Below, in pieces: positions 35,812-45,550 of a stretch of 64,000 nucleotides of DNA. The DNA comes from Micrococcaceae bacterium RIT 802. GTDB lineage: Bacteria; Actinomycetota; Actinomycetes; Actinomycetales; Micrococcaceae. The notes below the pieces were generated by a model that ran no database searches, was not told the origin of the DNA, and saw only the letters and a list, made by a program, of their open reading frames with translations. Both the position numbers and the translations under genes were made by a program. The stretch is from assembly GCA_016892645.1 (NCBI GenBank), contig JAFEMX010000007.1, positions 124,001 to 188,000 on the forward strand, written 5' to 3'. Within the stretch, counting starts at the first letter, position 1, and every line of letters starts with the position of its first letter.

Positions 35812-35826
35812 AACGAATCACGTTCA
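35812..35826. promoter_or_regulatory. Probable TetR operator 2
   Basis: AACGAATCACGTTCA repeats the AACGAAT-N3-RTTCR pattern of operator 1, with weaker symmetry. It covers the expected transcription start of aguB. Confidence 0.4.
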
Positions 35827-35857
35827 TATAACCGTCGTCACGTCGAAGGAAACGGCC

Positions 35858-36802
35858 ATGCTGGAAATCATCAACACCACGGCCCCGACCCCGCCCTGCC
35901 GGGTCGAGGCCCCCGAACGCGGCACCCGCCGCATCGCCCTGGTCCAACACCGCTGGCAGCCCGACGCCGCCGCCCTGCGGGCCGAACTCGACGAGGGCAT
36001 CGCCCGCGCCGCCCGGCACGGTGCCGCCGTCGTCTTCCTGCCCGAGCTCACGCTCTCGCGCTATCCCGCCGACAGCCGCCCCGAAGGGATCCCGGCCGAC
36101 GCCGCGGAAGACCTCGAATCCGGCCCCACCTTCGCCTTTGCGGCCGAGGCGGCCCGCCGCCACGGGATCGCCGTGCACGCCTCGCTCTACCAGCGCGCGG
36201 ACGCCGGCGACGGGCTGGGCCTGAACACCGCCATCCTCGTCGGCGCCGACGGCAGCCTGCAGGCCGCCACGCACAAGCTCCACATCCCGGTCACGGCCGG
36301 CTACCACGAGGACCTCTACTTCCGCCCCGGGCCGGCGTCCGACCCCTACCCCGTGCACACGCCGCCGGGCCTGGACGGCCTGCGCGTGGGCCTGCCGACG
36401 TGCTGGGACGAGTGGTTCCCCGAGGTCGCCCGCAGCTACTCGCTCGCCGGCGCCGACCTGCTGGCCTACCCGACGGCGATCGGCTCGGAACCCGACCACC
36501 CCGAGTTCGACACCCAGCCCCTGTGGCAGCAGACGATCATCGGCCACGCGATCGCCAACGGACTGTTCATGGCCGCCCCGAACCGCTTTGGGGACGAGGG
36601 GTCGCTGACCTTCTACGGCTCCTCGTTCATCTGCGACCCCTACGGGCGCATCCTCGCCCAGGCGCCCCGCGACGAATCCGCGGTCCTGGTCGCCGAGATC
36701 GACCTGGACCAGCGCCGCGACTGGCTGGCACTCTTCCCGTTCCTGCGCACCCGCCGCCCGGACACCTATGCTGCGCTGACCGCGCCCGTGCGGGGTGCGT
36801 GA
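35858..36802 (+). CDS. aguB: N-carbamoylputrescine amidase
   Basis: The 314-residue enzyme belongs to the nitrilase superfamily and hydrolyses N-carbamoylputrescine to putrescine, ammonia and CO2. The catalytic triad is visible as Glu63 (LPELTLSRY), Lys140 (THKLHIP) and Cys182 (PTCWDEWFPE), with the family pattern of the plant and Pseudomonas AguB group. It is directly followed by agmatine deiminase, which makes its substrate. AAGGA lies 8 bases before the ATG. The operon is divergent from the TetR gene. Confidence 0.93.
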   Translation: MLEIINTTAPTPPCRVEAPERGTRRIALVQHRWQPDAAALRAELDEGIARAARHGAAVVFLPELTLSRYPADSRPEGIPADAAEDLESGPTFAFAAEAARRHGIAVHASLYQRADAGDGLGLNTAILVGADGSLQAATHKLHIPVTAGYHEDLYFRPGPASDPYPVHTPPGLDGLRVGLPTCWDEWFPEVARSYSLAGADLLAYPTAIGSEPDHPEFDTQPLWQQTIIGHAIANGLFMAAPNRFGDEGSLTFYGSSFICDPYGRILAQAPRDESAVLVAEIDLDQRRDWLALFPFLRTRRPDTYAALTAPVRGA

Positions 36803-36803
36803 G

Positions 36804-37835
36804 ATGGGCTGGACGATGCCCGCCGAGACCACGGCGCAGGACCGCGTCTGGATGGCCTTCCCCGCCTCCGGCTACACGCTGGGCGACACCGAGGCCGACG
36901 CCGAGGCCGCCCGGACCTGCTGGGCCGACGTCGCCCGCGCCGTGGCCCGCTTCACCCCCGTGATGATGGTGGTGGACCCCGCTTCCCGCGCGCACGCCGA
37001 CCGCCATCTCGGCGACGCCGTCGAGATCGTCGAACGCCCTCTGGACGATGCCTGGATGCGCGACATCGGCCCCACCTTCGTCCACGACGACGCGGGCCGC
37101 CTGGCCGCCGTCGACTGGGTCTTCAACGGGTGGGGCCAGCAGGAGTGGGCCAGCTGGGGGCATGACCGCCACGTCGGCGCGGCCGTCGCCGGGCTCGCCG
37201 GGGCGCCGTTGCTCGCATCGATGCTGGTCAACGAGGGCGGCGGATTCCACGTCGACGGCGCTGGCACGGCACTGGCCACCGAGACCGTCCAGCTCGACCC
37301 GCAGCGCAACCCCGGCGCCACGAAGGCCGACATCGAGGCCGAGTTCTCCCGGCTGCTGGGCGTCGAGAAGGTCATCTGGCTGCCCCGCGGACTGGCCCGC
37401 GACAACGGCGAGTTCGGCACCCGCGGCCACGTCGACATCGTCGCCACCTTCCCCGCACCCGGGGTGGTGCTCTACCACGACCAGCGCGACCCCGAGCACC
37501 CGGACCACACACTCAGCACCGAACTCGGCGCGCTCTTCGGTGCCGCGACCGACGCCGCGGGGAACCCGCTGCGCGCCATCGCCGTGCCGGCCCCGGCCAC
37601 GCTGCGCGACGCGGCGGGATGGGTGGACTACAGCTACCTGAACCACCTGGTCACCAATGCCGGGGTGATCGCCGGCACCTTCGACGACGAGCACGACGAC
37701 GAGGCCCTGGCGGTGCTCGCGGAGGCCTACCCGGGCCGCGAGGTCGTCGGCGTGGACGCCCGCGAGCTCTTCGCCCGCGGCGGCGGCATCCACTGCATCA
37801 CCCAGCAACAACCAGCGCCCCGGAGGCAGCCATGA
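36804..37835 (+). CDS. aguA: Agmatine deiminase
   Basis: The 343-residue enzyme deiminates agmatine to N-carbamoylputrescine. It has the propeller fold of the PAD-type family: RDIGPTFVHDD, NEGGGFHVDGAG, RGHVDIVA and the catalytic Cys331 in GGGIHCITQQQ near the C-terminus. It starts one base after aguB ends; a GTG at 36795 is an alternative start. Its stop overlaps the start of the permease gene in ATGA. Together the three genes import and convert agmatine to putrescine. Confidence 0.93.
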   Translation: MGWTMPAETTAQDRVWMAFPASGYTLGDTEADAEAARTCWADVARAVARFTPVMMVVDPASRAHADRHLGDAVEIVERPLDDAWMRDIGPTFVHDDAGRLAAVDWVFNGWGQQEWASWGHDRHVGAAVAGLAGAPLLASMLVNEGGGFHVDGAGTALATETVQLDPQRNPGATKADIEAEFSRLLGVEKVIWLPRGLARDNGEFGTRGHVDIVATFPAPGVVLYHDQRDPEHPDHTLSTELGALFGAATDAAGNPLRAIAVPAPATLRDAAGWVDYSYLNHLVTNAGVIAGTFDDEHDDEALAVLAEAYPGREVVGVDARELFARGGGIHCITQQQPAPRRQP

Positions 37836-39367
37836 CCACGAACACCGGAACCGATTCGACCACGCACCGCGGGACCACCGCGGGCAGCGAGGGGACCTCC
37901 AAGGGACTGGCCGCCAGCCAGATCGGCCTCGGCGCCGCCATCCTCATCGGGGTGTCCACCATCGCCCCGGCCTACGTGCTGACCTCGTCGCTGGGACCGA
38001 CGGTTCAAGCGATCGGCCCGTACCTGCCGGCCATCTTCATCATCGGGTTCATCCCCATGTTCCTGGTCGCCCTGGGCTACCGGGAGCTGAACACCGACAC
38101 CCCGGACAGCGGGACCACCTTCACCTGGGTGTCCAAGGCCTTCGGCCCGAAGGTCGGCTGGATGGGCGGCTGGGGGCTGCTCGCGGCCAACATCATCGTG
38201 TTGTCCAACCTGGCCGGGGTCGCCGTCGACTTCTTCTACCTGTTGATCGCCCAGGTCACCGGGCGGCCGGAACTCGCCTCGCTGGCGCAGAACATCCCGG
38301 TGAACATCGCCACCTGCCTGGCCTTCGTCGGCCTGGCGGTCTGGGTGTCCTGCCGCGGCCTGCACACCACGCGCACCGTGCAGTTCCTGCTGGTGGGCTT
38401 CCAGGTCGTGGTCCTGGCCTGGTTCGTCGTCGCCGGGATCTCGAAGGCCTCCGCCCAGCCCGGTCATCTGGCGTTCAGCTGGGATTGGTTCAACCCGATG
38501 CACATCAGCTCGTTCTCCGCGTTCGCCGTCGGGCTGAGCCTGTCGATCTTCGCCTTCTGGGGCTGGGACGTCTGCCTGACCATGAATGAGGAGACCAAAA
38601 ACGGCGGCAAGACCTCGGGGCTGGCCGCGGGTTTCACCGCGGTCGTGGTCCTGGCCATCTACCTGCTCGGGTCCATCGCCGTCGTGATGTTCGCCGGGAC
38701 CGGGGACACGGGGACCGGGCTGGGGAACCCGGAGAACGGCGAGAACGTCTTCGCCGCGCTCGCCTCCCCGGTCATGGGTCCGTTCGCGATCCTGCTCTCG
38801 CTCTCGGTGCTCTCCAGCTGTGCTGCCTCGTTGCAGTCCACGATGATCTCCCCGGCCCGCTCGCTGCTGGCGATGGGCCATCACGGGGCCCTGTCAAAGC
38901 GGTTCGCCCGGATCAGCCCGCGGTCCTACTCGCCGGTCTTCGCCACGGTTTTCGCCGGAGGGGTCTCCACGGCCTTCTACGCGCTGATGCGTGTCCTGTC
39001 CACCAACGTCCTCAACGACACGATCCTGGCGCTGGGCATGATGATCTGCTTCTACTACGGGCTGACGGCGGTGGCCTGCGTCTGGTACTTCCGCCGCACC
39101 GCATTCCGCACGGTCCGCAATTTCCTGTTCCGCTTCCTGGCCCCGCTGCTGGGAGGGATCGCGTTGACCGCGGTGTTCCTGCAGACGGCCTTCGACAGCT
39201 GGGACCCGTCCTACGGCTCCGGTTCGGAGGTGTTCGGCGTGGGGCTGGTGTTCGTGGTCGGCATCGGCATCCTGGCGGTCGGGCTGCTGTTGCTCATCGG
39301 GGCCCAGCGCCGGCACCCGGGGTACTTCTCCGGGATGTCGCTGCCGCAGTCGGCACCCGAGAGGTAA
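37832..39367 (+). CDS. APC-family permease of the agmatine operon
   Basis: The 511-residue transporter has about twelve helices and the APC signature (LGAAILIGVSTIAPAYVLTS after a short polar N-terminus; WGWDVCLTMNEETKNGGK midway). It starts in an ATGA overlap with aguA and has CGGAGG 5 bases upstream. Being cotranscribed with agmatine deiminase, it most likely imports agmatine or exchanges it for putrescine. The longer frame running from 37619 overlaps aguA and is not real. A strong terminator follows. Confidence 0.9.
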   Translation: MTTNTGTDSTTHRGTTAGSEGTSKGLAASQIGLGAAILIGVSTIAPAYVLTSSLGPTVQAIGPYLPAIFIIGFIPMFLVALGYRELNTDTPDSGTTFTWVSKAFGPKVGWMGGWGLLAANIIVLSNLAGVAVDFFYLLIAQVTGRPELASLAQNIPVNIATCLAFVGLAVWVSCRGLHTTRTVQFLLVGFQVVVLAWFVVAGISKASAQPGHLAFSWDWFNPMHISSFSAFAVGLSLSIFAFWGWDVCLTMNEETKNGGKTSGLAAGFTAVVVLAIYLLGSIAVVMFAGTGDTGTGLGNPENGENVFAALASPVMGPFAILLSLSVLSSCAASLQSTMISPARSLLAMGHHGALSKRFARISPRSYSPVFATVFAGGVSTAFYALMRVLSTNVLNDTILALGMMICFYYGLTAVACVWYFRRTAFRTVRNFLFRFLAPLLGGIALTAVFLQTAFDSWDPSYGSGSEVFGVGLVFVVGIGILAVGLLLLIGAQRRHPGYFSGMSLPQSAPER

Positions 39368-39382
39368 ACGCCCCGGAACGGG

Positions 39383-39421
39383 AAGCGGCACCCGCCTTCG
39401 TGCAGAAGGTGGGTGCCGCTT
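39383..39421. terminator. Bidirectional terminator between the agmatine operon and sucD
   Basis: AAGCGGCACCCGCCTTC (39383-39399) pairs with GAAGGTGGGTGCCGCTT (39405-39421) over 17 base pairs with one G-T pair and a GTGCA loop. T- and A-rich flanks on both sides fit use by both convergent operons. Confidence 0.85.
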
Positions 39422-39459
39422 CTTGTCCGCGGTACCGGCCAGGGGCCGGCGGTGCGGTT

Positions 39460-40380
39460 TTAGAGGTTGGAGGCCTCGGCGTGCTCCGGGTAGACCTCGC
39501 GCAGCAGGTGCGCGGTCTCCGACGGGGTCTTGCCGACCTTGACTCCGGCGGCCTCGAGCGCCTCCTTCTTGGCCTGCGCCGTGCCGGAGGAGCCGGAGAC
39601 GATGGCGCCGGCGTGGCCCATGGTCTTGCCCTCGGGCGCGGTGAAGCCGGCGACGTAGCCGACGACCGGCTTGGTGACGTTCGCCTTGATGTACTCGGCG
39701 GCACGTTCCTCGGCGTCGCCGCCGATTTCGCCGATCATGACGATCGCCTTGGTGTCCGGGTCCGCCTCGAACGCGGCCAGGGCGTCGATGTGCGTGGTGC
39801 CGATGACCGGGTCGCCGCCGATGCCGATGGCGGTGGAGAAGCCCAGGTCGCGCAGTTCGTACATCATCTGGTAGGTCAGGGTGCCGGACTTGGAGACCAG
39901 CCCGACGCCACCCTTGCCGGTGATGTTGGCCGGGGTGATGCCGACCAGCGATTCGCCGGGGGTGATGATGCCGGGGCAGTTCGGGCCGATGATGCGGGTG
40001 ACCTGGTTGCCGTTGGCGTCGACCTTGGACTGGGCCAGGGCCCAGAACTCGGCGGCGTCCTGCACGGGCACGCCCTCGGTGATGACCACGACGAGGCCGA
40101 TGCCGGCCTCGATGGCCTCCACGACGGCGTCCTTGGTGAACTTCGGCGGGACGAAGACGATGGAGACGTCGGCGCCGGTTTCGAAGATGGCCTCGGAGAC
40201 CGCACCGAAGACGGGCAGGGTCTTCTCGCCGTGGGTGACCGTGGTGCCGGCCTTGCGGGCGTTGACGCCGCCGACGACCTGGGTACCCGCGGCGAGCATG
40301 CGGGCGGTGTGCTTGGAGCCCTCGCCGCCGGTGATGCCCTGGACGATGACCTTGGAGTCCTTGTTGATGAAGATAGACAT
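39460..40380 (-). CDS. sucD: Succinyl-CoA ligase alpha subunit
   Basis: The 306-residue subunit of succinyl-CoA synthetase binds CoA at its Rossmann domain ([19 protein letters not shown]) and carries the phosphorylated histidine in [14 protein letters not shown]. The enzyme makes ATP or GTP from succinyl-CoA in the TCA cycle. It begins 20 bases after sucC and is transcribed with it. The length matches the family. Confidence 0.97.
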   Translation of the reverse strand: MSIFINKDSKVIVQGITGGEGSKHTARMLAAGTQVVGGVNARKAGTTVTHGEKTLPVFGAVSEAIFETGADVSIVFVPPKFTKDAVVEAIEAGIGLVVVITEGVPVQDAAEFWALAQSKVDANGNQVTRIIGPNCPGIITPGESLVGITPANITGKGGVGLVSKSGTLTYQMMYELRDLGFSTAIGIGGDPVIGTTHIDALAAFEADPDTKAIVMIGEIGGDAEERAAEYIKANVTKPVVGYVAGFTAPEGKTMGHAGAIVSGSSGTAQAKKEALEAAGVKVGKTPSETAHLLREVYPEHAEASNL

Positions 40381-40399
40381 GTTTTCTTTCCCCTGGTCC

Positions 40400-41566
40400 T
40401 TAGGCGTTCGCCAGTTCGGCGGCCTTGTCGGCGCCTTCGTCCATGGTGGTGGACAGCGTCACGAGCGGGTGGTTGGCGTCGGCCAGGATCTTGCGTCCCT
40501 CGTCGACGTTGTTGCCGTCGAGGCGGACGACGAGCGGCTTGGTGGCCTTCGCGCCGAGCATTTCCAGGGCCTTCACGATGCCGTTGGCGACGGCATCACA
40601 GGCGGTGATGCCGCCGAAGACGTTCACGAACACGGACTTGACCTGTTCGTCGTTGAGGATGACGTCCAGGCCGGCGGCCATGACCTCGGCCGAGGCGCCA
40701 CCGCCGATGTCCAGGAAGTTGGCGGGCTTGACGTTGCCGTGGTTCTCGCCGGCGTAGGCGACGACGTCCAGCGTGGACATGACCAGTCCGGCGCCGTTGC
40801 CGATGATGCCGACCTCGCCGTCGAGCTTGACGTAGTTCAGGCCGGCTTCCTTGGCCTTGGCCTCGAGCGGATCGGCCGCGCCCTTGTCCTCGAGCGCCTC
40901 GTGCTCGGGGTGGCGGACCTCGGAGGCGTTCTCGTCGAGCGAAACCTTGCCGTCCAGGGCGACGATCTCGCCGGCGCCGGTGCGCACCAGCGGGTTGACC
41001 TCGACCAGGGTGGCGTCTTCCTTCACGAAGACGTCCCAGAGCTTGATGATCGCTGCGGCGACGTCGGCGCGCAGCTCGGCGGCGAAACCTGCCTCGGCGA
41101 CGATCTCATCGGCCTTCGCCTGGTCGATGCCCACTGCCGGGTCGACGGCGACCTTGGCCAGGGCGTCGGGACGCTCGACGGCGAGCTCCTCGATTTCCAT
41201 GCCGCCCTCGACGGAGCACATGGCCAGGTAGTTGCGGTTGGCGCGGTCCAGCAGGACGGAGAAGTAGAACTCCTCGGCGATGTCTGCGCCCTGGGCGATC
41301 ATCACCTTGTTGACGGTGTGGCCCTTGATGTCCATCCCGAGGATGTTGGAGGCGTATTCGAACGCCTCGTCGGCGGTCTTGGCGACCTTGACGCCGCCGG
41401 CCTTACCGCGGCCTCCGACCTTGACCTGGGCTTTGACCACGACAACTCCGCCGATCTTCTCGGCGGCAGCCTTGGCTTCTTCAGGGGTGTACGCCACGAT
41501 GCCGGCAAGCACGGGAACGCCGTGCTGCTCGAACAAATCGCGCGCCTGGTACTCATACAGGTCCAC
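40400..41566 (-). CDS. sucC: Succinyl-CoA ligase beta subunit
   Basis: The 388-residue subunit has an ATP-grasp nucleotide-binding domain ([20 protein letters not shown] at the N-terminus; [17 protein letters not shown]) and the [16 protein letters not shown] segment near the alpha-subunit contact. It starts at a GTG at 41566 with AGAAGGA upstream. The first gene of sucCD; the 288 bases upstream hold its leader and promoter, where I see no clear structure. Confidence 0.97.
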   Translation of the reverse strand: MDLYEYQARDLFEQHGVPVLAGIVAYTPEEAKAAAEKIGGVVVVKAQVKVGGRGKAGGVKVAKTADEAFEYASNILGMDIKGHTVNKVMIAQGADIAEEFYFSVLLDRANRNYLAMCSVEGGMEIEELAVERPDALAKVAVDPAVGIDQAKADEIVAEAGFAAELRADVAAAIIKLWDVFVKEDATLVEVNPLVRTGAGEIVALDGKVSLDENASEVRHPEHEALEDKGAADPLEAKAKEAGLNYVKLDGEVGIIGNGAGLVMSTLDVVAYAGENHGNVKPANFLDIGGGASAEVMAAGLDVILNDEQVKSVFVNVFGGITACDAVANGIVKALEMLGAKATKPLVVRLDGNNVDEGRKILADANHPLVTLSTTMDEGADKAAELANA

Positions 41567-41854
41567 GGGTGTGTCCTTCTACGTCGAAGTCGTTTCTGAC
41601 TCGGAGCACGGCTCGTGTTGGCCCGATGGCTCCAAATGGAACTTTAGTCCCTGGGTGGCGGATGCCCTGCCAAGGGTATCGCTTTCGTGAGCAAGAGCAC
41701 AGTTCTACGATAAGTAGACGTCCAGGGCCGTCATACCGGGGTTTTCGGGCGCCGAATCCGGGTTCCGGGACCGCCCGGGCACGGCGACGAAGGGGCCCCG
41801 GGACCCGGCCAAGACCGCGCGCATGAGCGACGCGCTGCGCCCCGCCGGCGGCGC

Positions 41855-44269
41855 TCAGTCGAGTCTGCTCAGGGGCGCGTAACGCAAGAGCAGGCGCTTT
41901 TCCTCGGCGGCGAACTTCACCTTGGCCACCGTCTTGTCGCCGGCACCCTCCAGCGCCAGGACCACGCCCTCGCCGAAGCTGGTGTGGGAGACCTTGTCGC
42001 CGACCGAGAGGGCGATGACCTCCTTCTGCGGCTGGACGCGTCCCACGGCCCGGGCGGTCGGGGCGGTGCGCAGCGAGCCCGACTCAGCGTCGCCGGAGCG
42101 ACGGCCGGCACCGGAACCGGAGCCCCAGTAGGAGCCGCTGTCGTACCGGCTGGTGGCGAAGTCGCGGCTTCCGAAGGCGCCCGGTGCCGAACGCACGGCC
42201 CCTTCGCGCTTCCACTCGAGCAGCTGCTCGGGGATCTCCTCCAGGAACTGGCTGGCGGGGTTGTACTGCGACTGCCCCCACAGGCTCCGGTGCTCCGCAC
42301 GGGTGACATAGAGCCGCCGTCGTGCCCTGGTCAGGCCCACGTAGGCGAGCCGGCGTTCCTCGGCGAGCTCCTTCGGGTCCGCCATGGAGCGCTGGTGCGG
42401 GAAGATGCCGTGTTCCATGCCGGTGAGGAAGACGACCGGGAATTCCAGCCCCTTGGCGGTGTGCAGGGTCATCAGCGTGACCACGCCCTCCTGCTCGGCC
42501 ATCTGGGCGCCCTCCTCGTCGGTGGGCGCCGCCGGGATCGAATCGGCGTCGGCCACCAGCGAGACCTGTTCGAGGAAGTCCCCCAGCGTGCCCTCGGGGT
42601 TGTCGCGCTCGTAGTCGCGCACCACGGCCACCAGTTCGGCCAGGTTCTCCACCCGGGACTCGTCCTGCGGGTCATCGGAGGTGCGCAGCGTCTCCAGGTA
42701 GCCGGTCTGCTCCAGCACGGCCTCCAGGGCGGCCGCGGCACCGGAGCCCTGGGCGACGACGGCGAGGTCGTCGATGATCTTCACGAACCCGGCGACCGCC
42801 TTGGCGCTGCGCGTGGCCAGCCCCGGGGCCTCGTCGGCGCGGCGCAGGGCCGCCGTGAAGGCGATGCGCTCCTTCTGGCCCAGGGCGGCGATGGCGTATT
42901 CGGCCCGGTCCCCGATCCCGCGCTTGGGCTCGTTCAGGATCCGGCGGACGTTGACGTCGTCCTCCTCGTTGACCAGCACGCGCAGGTAGGCCAGCGCGTC
43001 CTTGATCTCCTTGCGGTCGTAGAACCGGGTGCCGCCGACGACCTTGTACTTCAGGTCCACGCGCATCAGCTGCTCCTCGAGGGAGCGCGACTGGGCGTTG
43101 GTGCGGTAGAACACCGCGACGTCGCCGGGGCGGATGCCCTCGTCGTCGTTCAGGCGCAGGATCTCGTCGGCGATCCAGCGCGCCTCGTCCTGTTCGGATT
43201 CCCCGACGTAGCCGATGATCTTGGCCCCGTCGCCCTCGGCCGTCCACAGCCGCTTCTCGGGCCGGTCCTCGTTGCGGGAGATCACCGCGTTGGCGGCGTT
43301 GAGGATGGTCTGGGTGGAACGGTAGTTCTGCTCGAGCTTGATGGTCTCCGCGTCGGGGTAGTCCTTGCCGAACTCCACGATGTTGCGGATGTCGGCGCCG
43401 CGGAAGGCGTAGATCGACTGGTCCGAGTCGCCCACCACGGTCAGCTCCCCGCCCGGGGTCTGCCCGTCGGGCCCGGTGAGCTCGCGCACCAGGGAGTACT
43501 GGGCGTGGTTGGTGTCCTGGTACTCGTCGACCAGCACGTGGCGGAAACGCCGGCGGTAGTTGTCGGCGATGGCCGGGAAGGCGCGGAAGATGTTCACGAC
43601 CTGCCCGATGAGGTCATCGAAGTCCATCGCGTTGGCCTGGCGCAGGCGCTGGGTGTAGCCGCGGTAGACCTCGGCCACGGCGGCGGCGAACGGGTCGTTC
43701 ATGTTGGCGGTGGCCGCATTGTCCTCGTCGTCGACCAGCTCGTTCTTCAACGCCGAGATCCGGTGCTGCATCGCCTTGGGCGCGAATTTCTTCGGGTCCA
43801 GGTCCAGCCCCTTGGCCACCAGCGTGATCAGGCGCAGGGAGTCGGCGGAATCGTAGATCGAGAAGTTGGACTTCAGCCCCACGTGGGTCGCCTCGCGGCG
43901 CAGGATCTTCACGCAGGAGGAGTGGAAGGTGGAGATCCACATCTTGCGCGCCGGCTCCCCCACCAGGTCACCGATGCGTTCGCGCATCTCGGCTGCCGCC
44001 TTGTTGGTGAAGGTGATCGCCAGGATCTCGTGGGGCCGCGCGCGTCCCGTGGCCAGCAGGTAGGCGATGCGGTGCGAGAGCACCCGGGTCTTGCCGGATC
44101 CGGCGCCCGCGACGATGAGCAGCGGGCTGCCGGCATGCTTCACCGCGCGTTCCTGCTCGGGGTTCAGGCCCTCGAGCAGCTCGGCGGCATTCGGCACCGG
44201 GGGGGCACCGGCGTCGTCCGCGGTCAGGCGCGAACGCGCATCGGAAAAGTCGTCGAAGAGAAAATCCAT
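41855..44269 (-). CDS. pcrA: UvrD/PcrA-family DNA helicase
   Basis: The 804-residue superfamily 1A helicase has Walker A GAGSGKT (residues 55-61), LVDEYQDTNHAQYSL (motif II), GDSDQSIYAFRGAD (motif III), EQNYRST, and motif VI VGLTRARRRLYVTRAE. The C-terminal 60 residues form the PcrA-type tudor-like domain (VGDKVSHTSFGEGVVLAL) that contacts RNA polymerase. It unwinds DNA in excision repair and clears replication blocks. The gene is divergent from the membrane protein at 44344. Confidence 0.95.
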   Translation of the reverse strand: MDFLFDDFSDARSRLTADDAGAPPVPNAAELLEGLNPEQERAVKHAGSPLLIVAGAGSGKTRVLSHRIAYLLATGRARPHEILAITFTNKAAAEMRERIGDLVGEPARKMWISTFHSSCVKILRREATHVGLKSNFSIYDSADSLRLITLVAKGLDLDPKKFAPKAMQHRISALKNELVDDEDNAATANMNDPFAAAVAEVYRGYTQRLRQANAMDFDDLIGQVVNIFRAFPAIADNYRRRFRHVLVDEYQDTNHAQYSLVRELTGPDGQTPGGELTVVGDSDQSIYAFRGADIRNIVEFGKDYPDAETIKLEQNYRSTQTILNAANAVISRNEDRPEKRLWTAEGDGAKIIGYVGESEQDEARWIADEILRLNDDEGIRPGDVAVFYRTNAQSRSLEEQLMRVDLKYKVVGGTRFYDRKEIKDALAYLRVLVNEEDDVNVRRILNEPKRGIGDRAEYAIAALGQKERIAFTAALRRADEAPGLATRSAKAVAGFVKIIDDLAVVAQGSGAAAALEAVLEQTGYLETLRTSDDPQDESRVENLAELVAVVRDYERDNPEGTLGDFLEQVSLVADADSIPAAPTDEEGAQMAEQEGVVTLMTLHTAKGLEFPVVFLTGMEHGIFPHQRSMADPKELAEERRLAYVGLTRARRRLYVTRAEHRSLWGQSQYNPASQFLEEIPEQLLEWKREGAVRSAPGAFGSRDFATSRYDSGSYWGSGSGAGRRSGDAESGSLRTAPTARAVGRVQPQKEVIALSVGDKVSHTSFGEGVVLALEGAGDKTVAKVKFAAEEKRLLLRYAPLSRLD

Positions 44270-44343
44270 GGTGCCACCAGTCTACGGTCGCCGCGCACCG
44301 GGCGTTTTCCGTGGCGGCGGGGCCCGGCGGCATAATGGGCAGC

Positions 44344-45063
44344 ATGTCCAAGAAGCCCGCGCAGCGCCGCAAGAAGCCCCGCAACCGCCAGTCCACCCCC
44401 ACCGGGGGCGCGGGAACGACGGCGACTCCCGGGCCGGGCGGGCCGGCCCGCCGGCAGCCATCGGGTCCGGCACCGCGTCCGGGCAGTGCGCTGGCCAACA
44501 CCACCACGGGGCGCACCCCCGAGCAGGCCCAGGGCAACGGGAACCTGATCCTGTGGGCCGGACTCGGCGCCGTGGTGCTGCTGTTCTGGTACTACCATCT
44601 GGTGGTGCTGAACCAGATGCAGGACCTCTCCGGCGGGCTGGCGATGCCCGACCAGCTGATCGGCGGGTACGACCTGTCCTATATCGAGCAGCTGCGCGCC
44701 CACATGGATGGCGATGCCCGCGGCCAGCTCTCCTACGTGCACAAGACCGCCGGGACGTTGTTCCCGCTGTTCCTGTCCCTGGTGACGATGCTGGCGATCG
44801 CCCTGCACGTGCCCCGGCGCGGCGTCAGGTGGGCGTTGTGGGCCGTCCCGCTGGCGTTCGCGATCGTGGACTTGTGGGACAACCCGCTCATCGACGGGCT
44901 GCTCTCCGGCCCGGCCGACGCCGGATCGGTGGCCATTGCCTCGGCATTGACGGTGGCCAGCTGGGTCCTGCTCTTTGCCACGGTCGCGACCGGCCTCGCG
45001 GTCGTCATCACCGCGTTCATCCGCACGTTCCGGCAGAAATGGAGCGACGCGGGCCTGTCCTGA
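44344..45063 (+). CDS. Four-helix membrane protein of unknown function
   Basis: The 239-residue protein has a basic, Pro/Gly-rich cytoplasmic N-terminus of about 70 residues (SKKPAQRRKKPRNRQS) followed by about four membrane segments. The loop between helices 1 and 2 holds IEQLRAHMDGDARGQLSYVH, a likely external, amphipathic part. I do not recognise the family. It is divergent from pcrA and ends 81 bases before tRNA-Arg. Confidence 0.7.
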   Translation: MSKKPAQRRKKPRNRQSTPTGGAGTTATPGPGGPARRQPSGPAPRPGSALANTTTGRTPEQAQGNGNLILWAGLGAVVLLFWYYHLVVLNQMQDLSGGLAMPDQLIGGYDLSYIEQLRAHMDGDARGQLSYVHKTAGTLFPLFLSLVTMLAIALHVPRRGVRWALWAVPLAFAIVDLWDNPLIDGLLSGPADAGSVAIASALTVASWVLLFATVATGLAVVITAFIRTFRQKWSDAGLS

Positions 45064-45144
45064 GGCGTGTGGTGTTTTCGGCGTGGCCCCATTCTGGCGC
45101 TAGGATGGTTGCTGTTCGCCCGGGTGCCAGCATCCGGGCCTGCG

Positions 45145-45218
45145 GCCCCTGTAGCTCAGTCGGATAGAGCGACCCTCTCCTAAAGGGTAGGCCATCGGTT
45201 CGATTCCGGTCAGGGGCA
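45145..45218 (+). tRNA. tRNA-Arg (anticodon CCT)
   Basis: A 74-base cloverleaf: acceptor GCCCCTG pairs with CAGGGGC, the anticodon stem ACCCT/AGGGT encloses the loop CTCCTAA with anticodon CCT at 45179-45181, and GGTTCGATTCC forms the T-arm. It reads AGG codons, which are rare in such GC-rich genomes. The CCA end is not encoded. Confidence 0.96.
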
Positions 45219-45550
45219 CCCGAGGGCAGCTTCGCCTCCCGCCGCGCGGGCATTCCCCGCGGATCCGGCGCGCCGGTGTCGGCTCACAGTCGACTTAAAT
45301 GAGTGGTGCCGACCGGCGTCCTGATGATGGCTCCCTTGATGCATCACCACGACGCCCGTCGGCACCCGTGCCAGCACTGCTCCCCTGGTAGCCAACCTGC
45401 CGTTCCCCCACCTGGCACGGAAGCCGTTGAGACTCGCATTGCCGTGTCGATGGGCAGCTTGGTTACCGCAGCACTAACCACCATATCTAATTCCACTGGA
45501 AATAGAATGTCAATCCGGGAGGTCACCCCGGGTCGCAACGGCCGGGATGC
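45219..45550. other. Gene-less region after tRNA-Arg
   Basis: I find no convincing gene in these 332 bases. The part from about 45470 to 45515 is clearly richer in A and T than its surroundings. No copy of the tRNA 3' end, no integrase and no transposon end is seen. Open frames here lack ribosome sites and resemble no family. Confidence 0.5.

Noticed and set aside
41984-44335. 783-codon plus-strand frame opposite pcrA
   Set aside because: It is antisense to a full-length UvrD/PcrA helicase with every motif.
45145-45550. Integrated element at tRNA-Arg
   Set aside because: No repeat of the tRNA 3' end, integrase or transposase is visible in the window.
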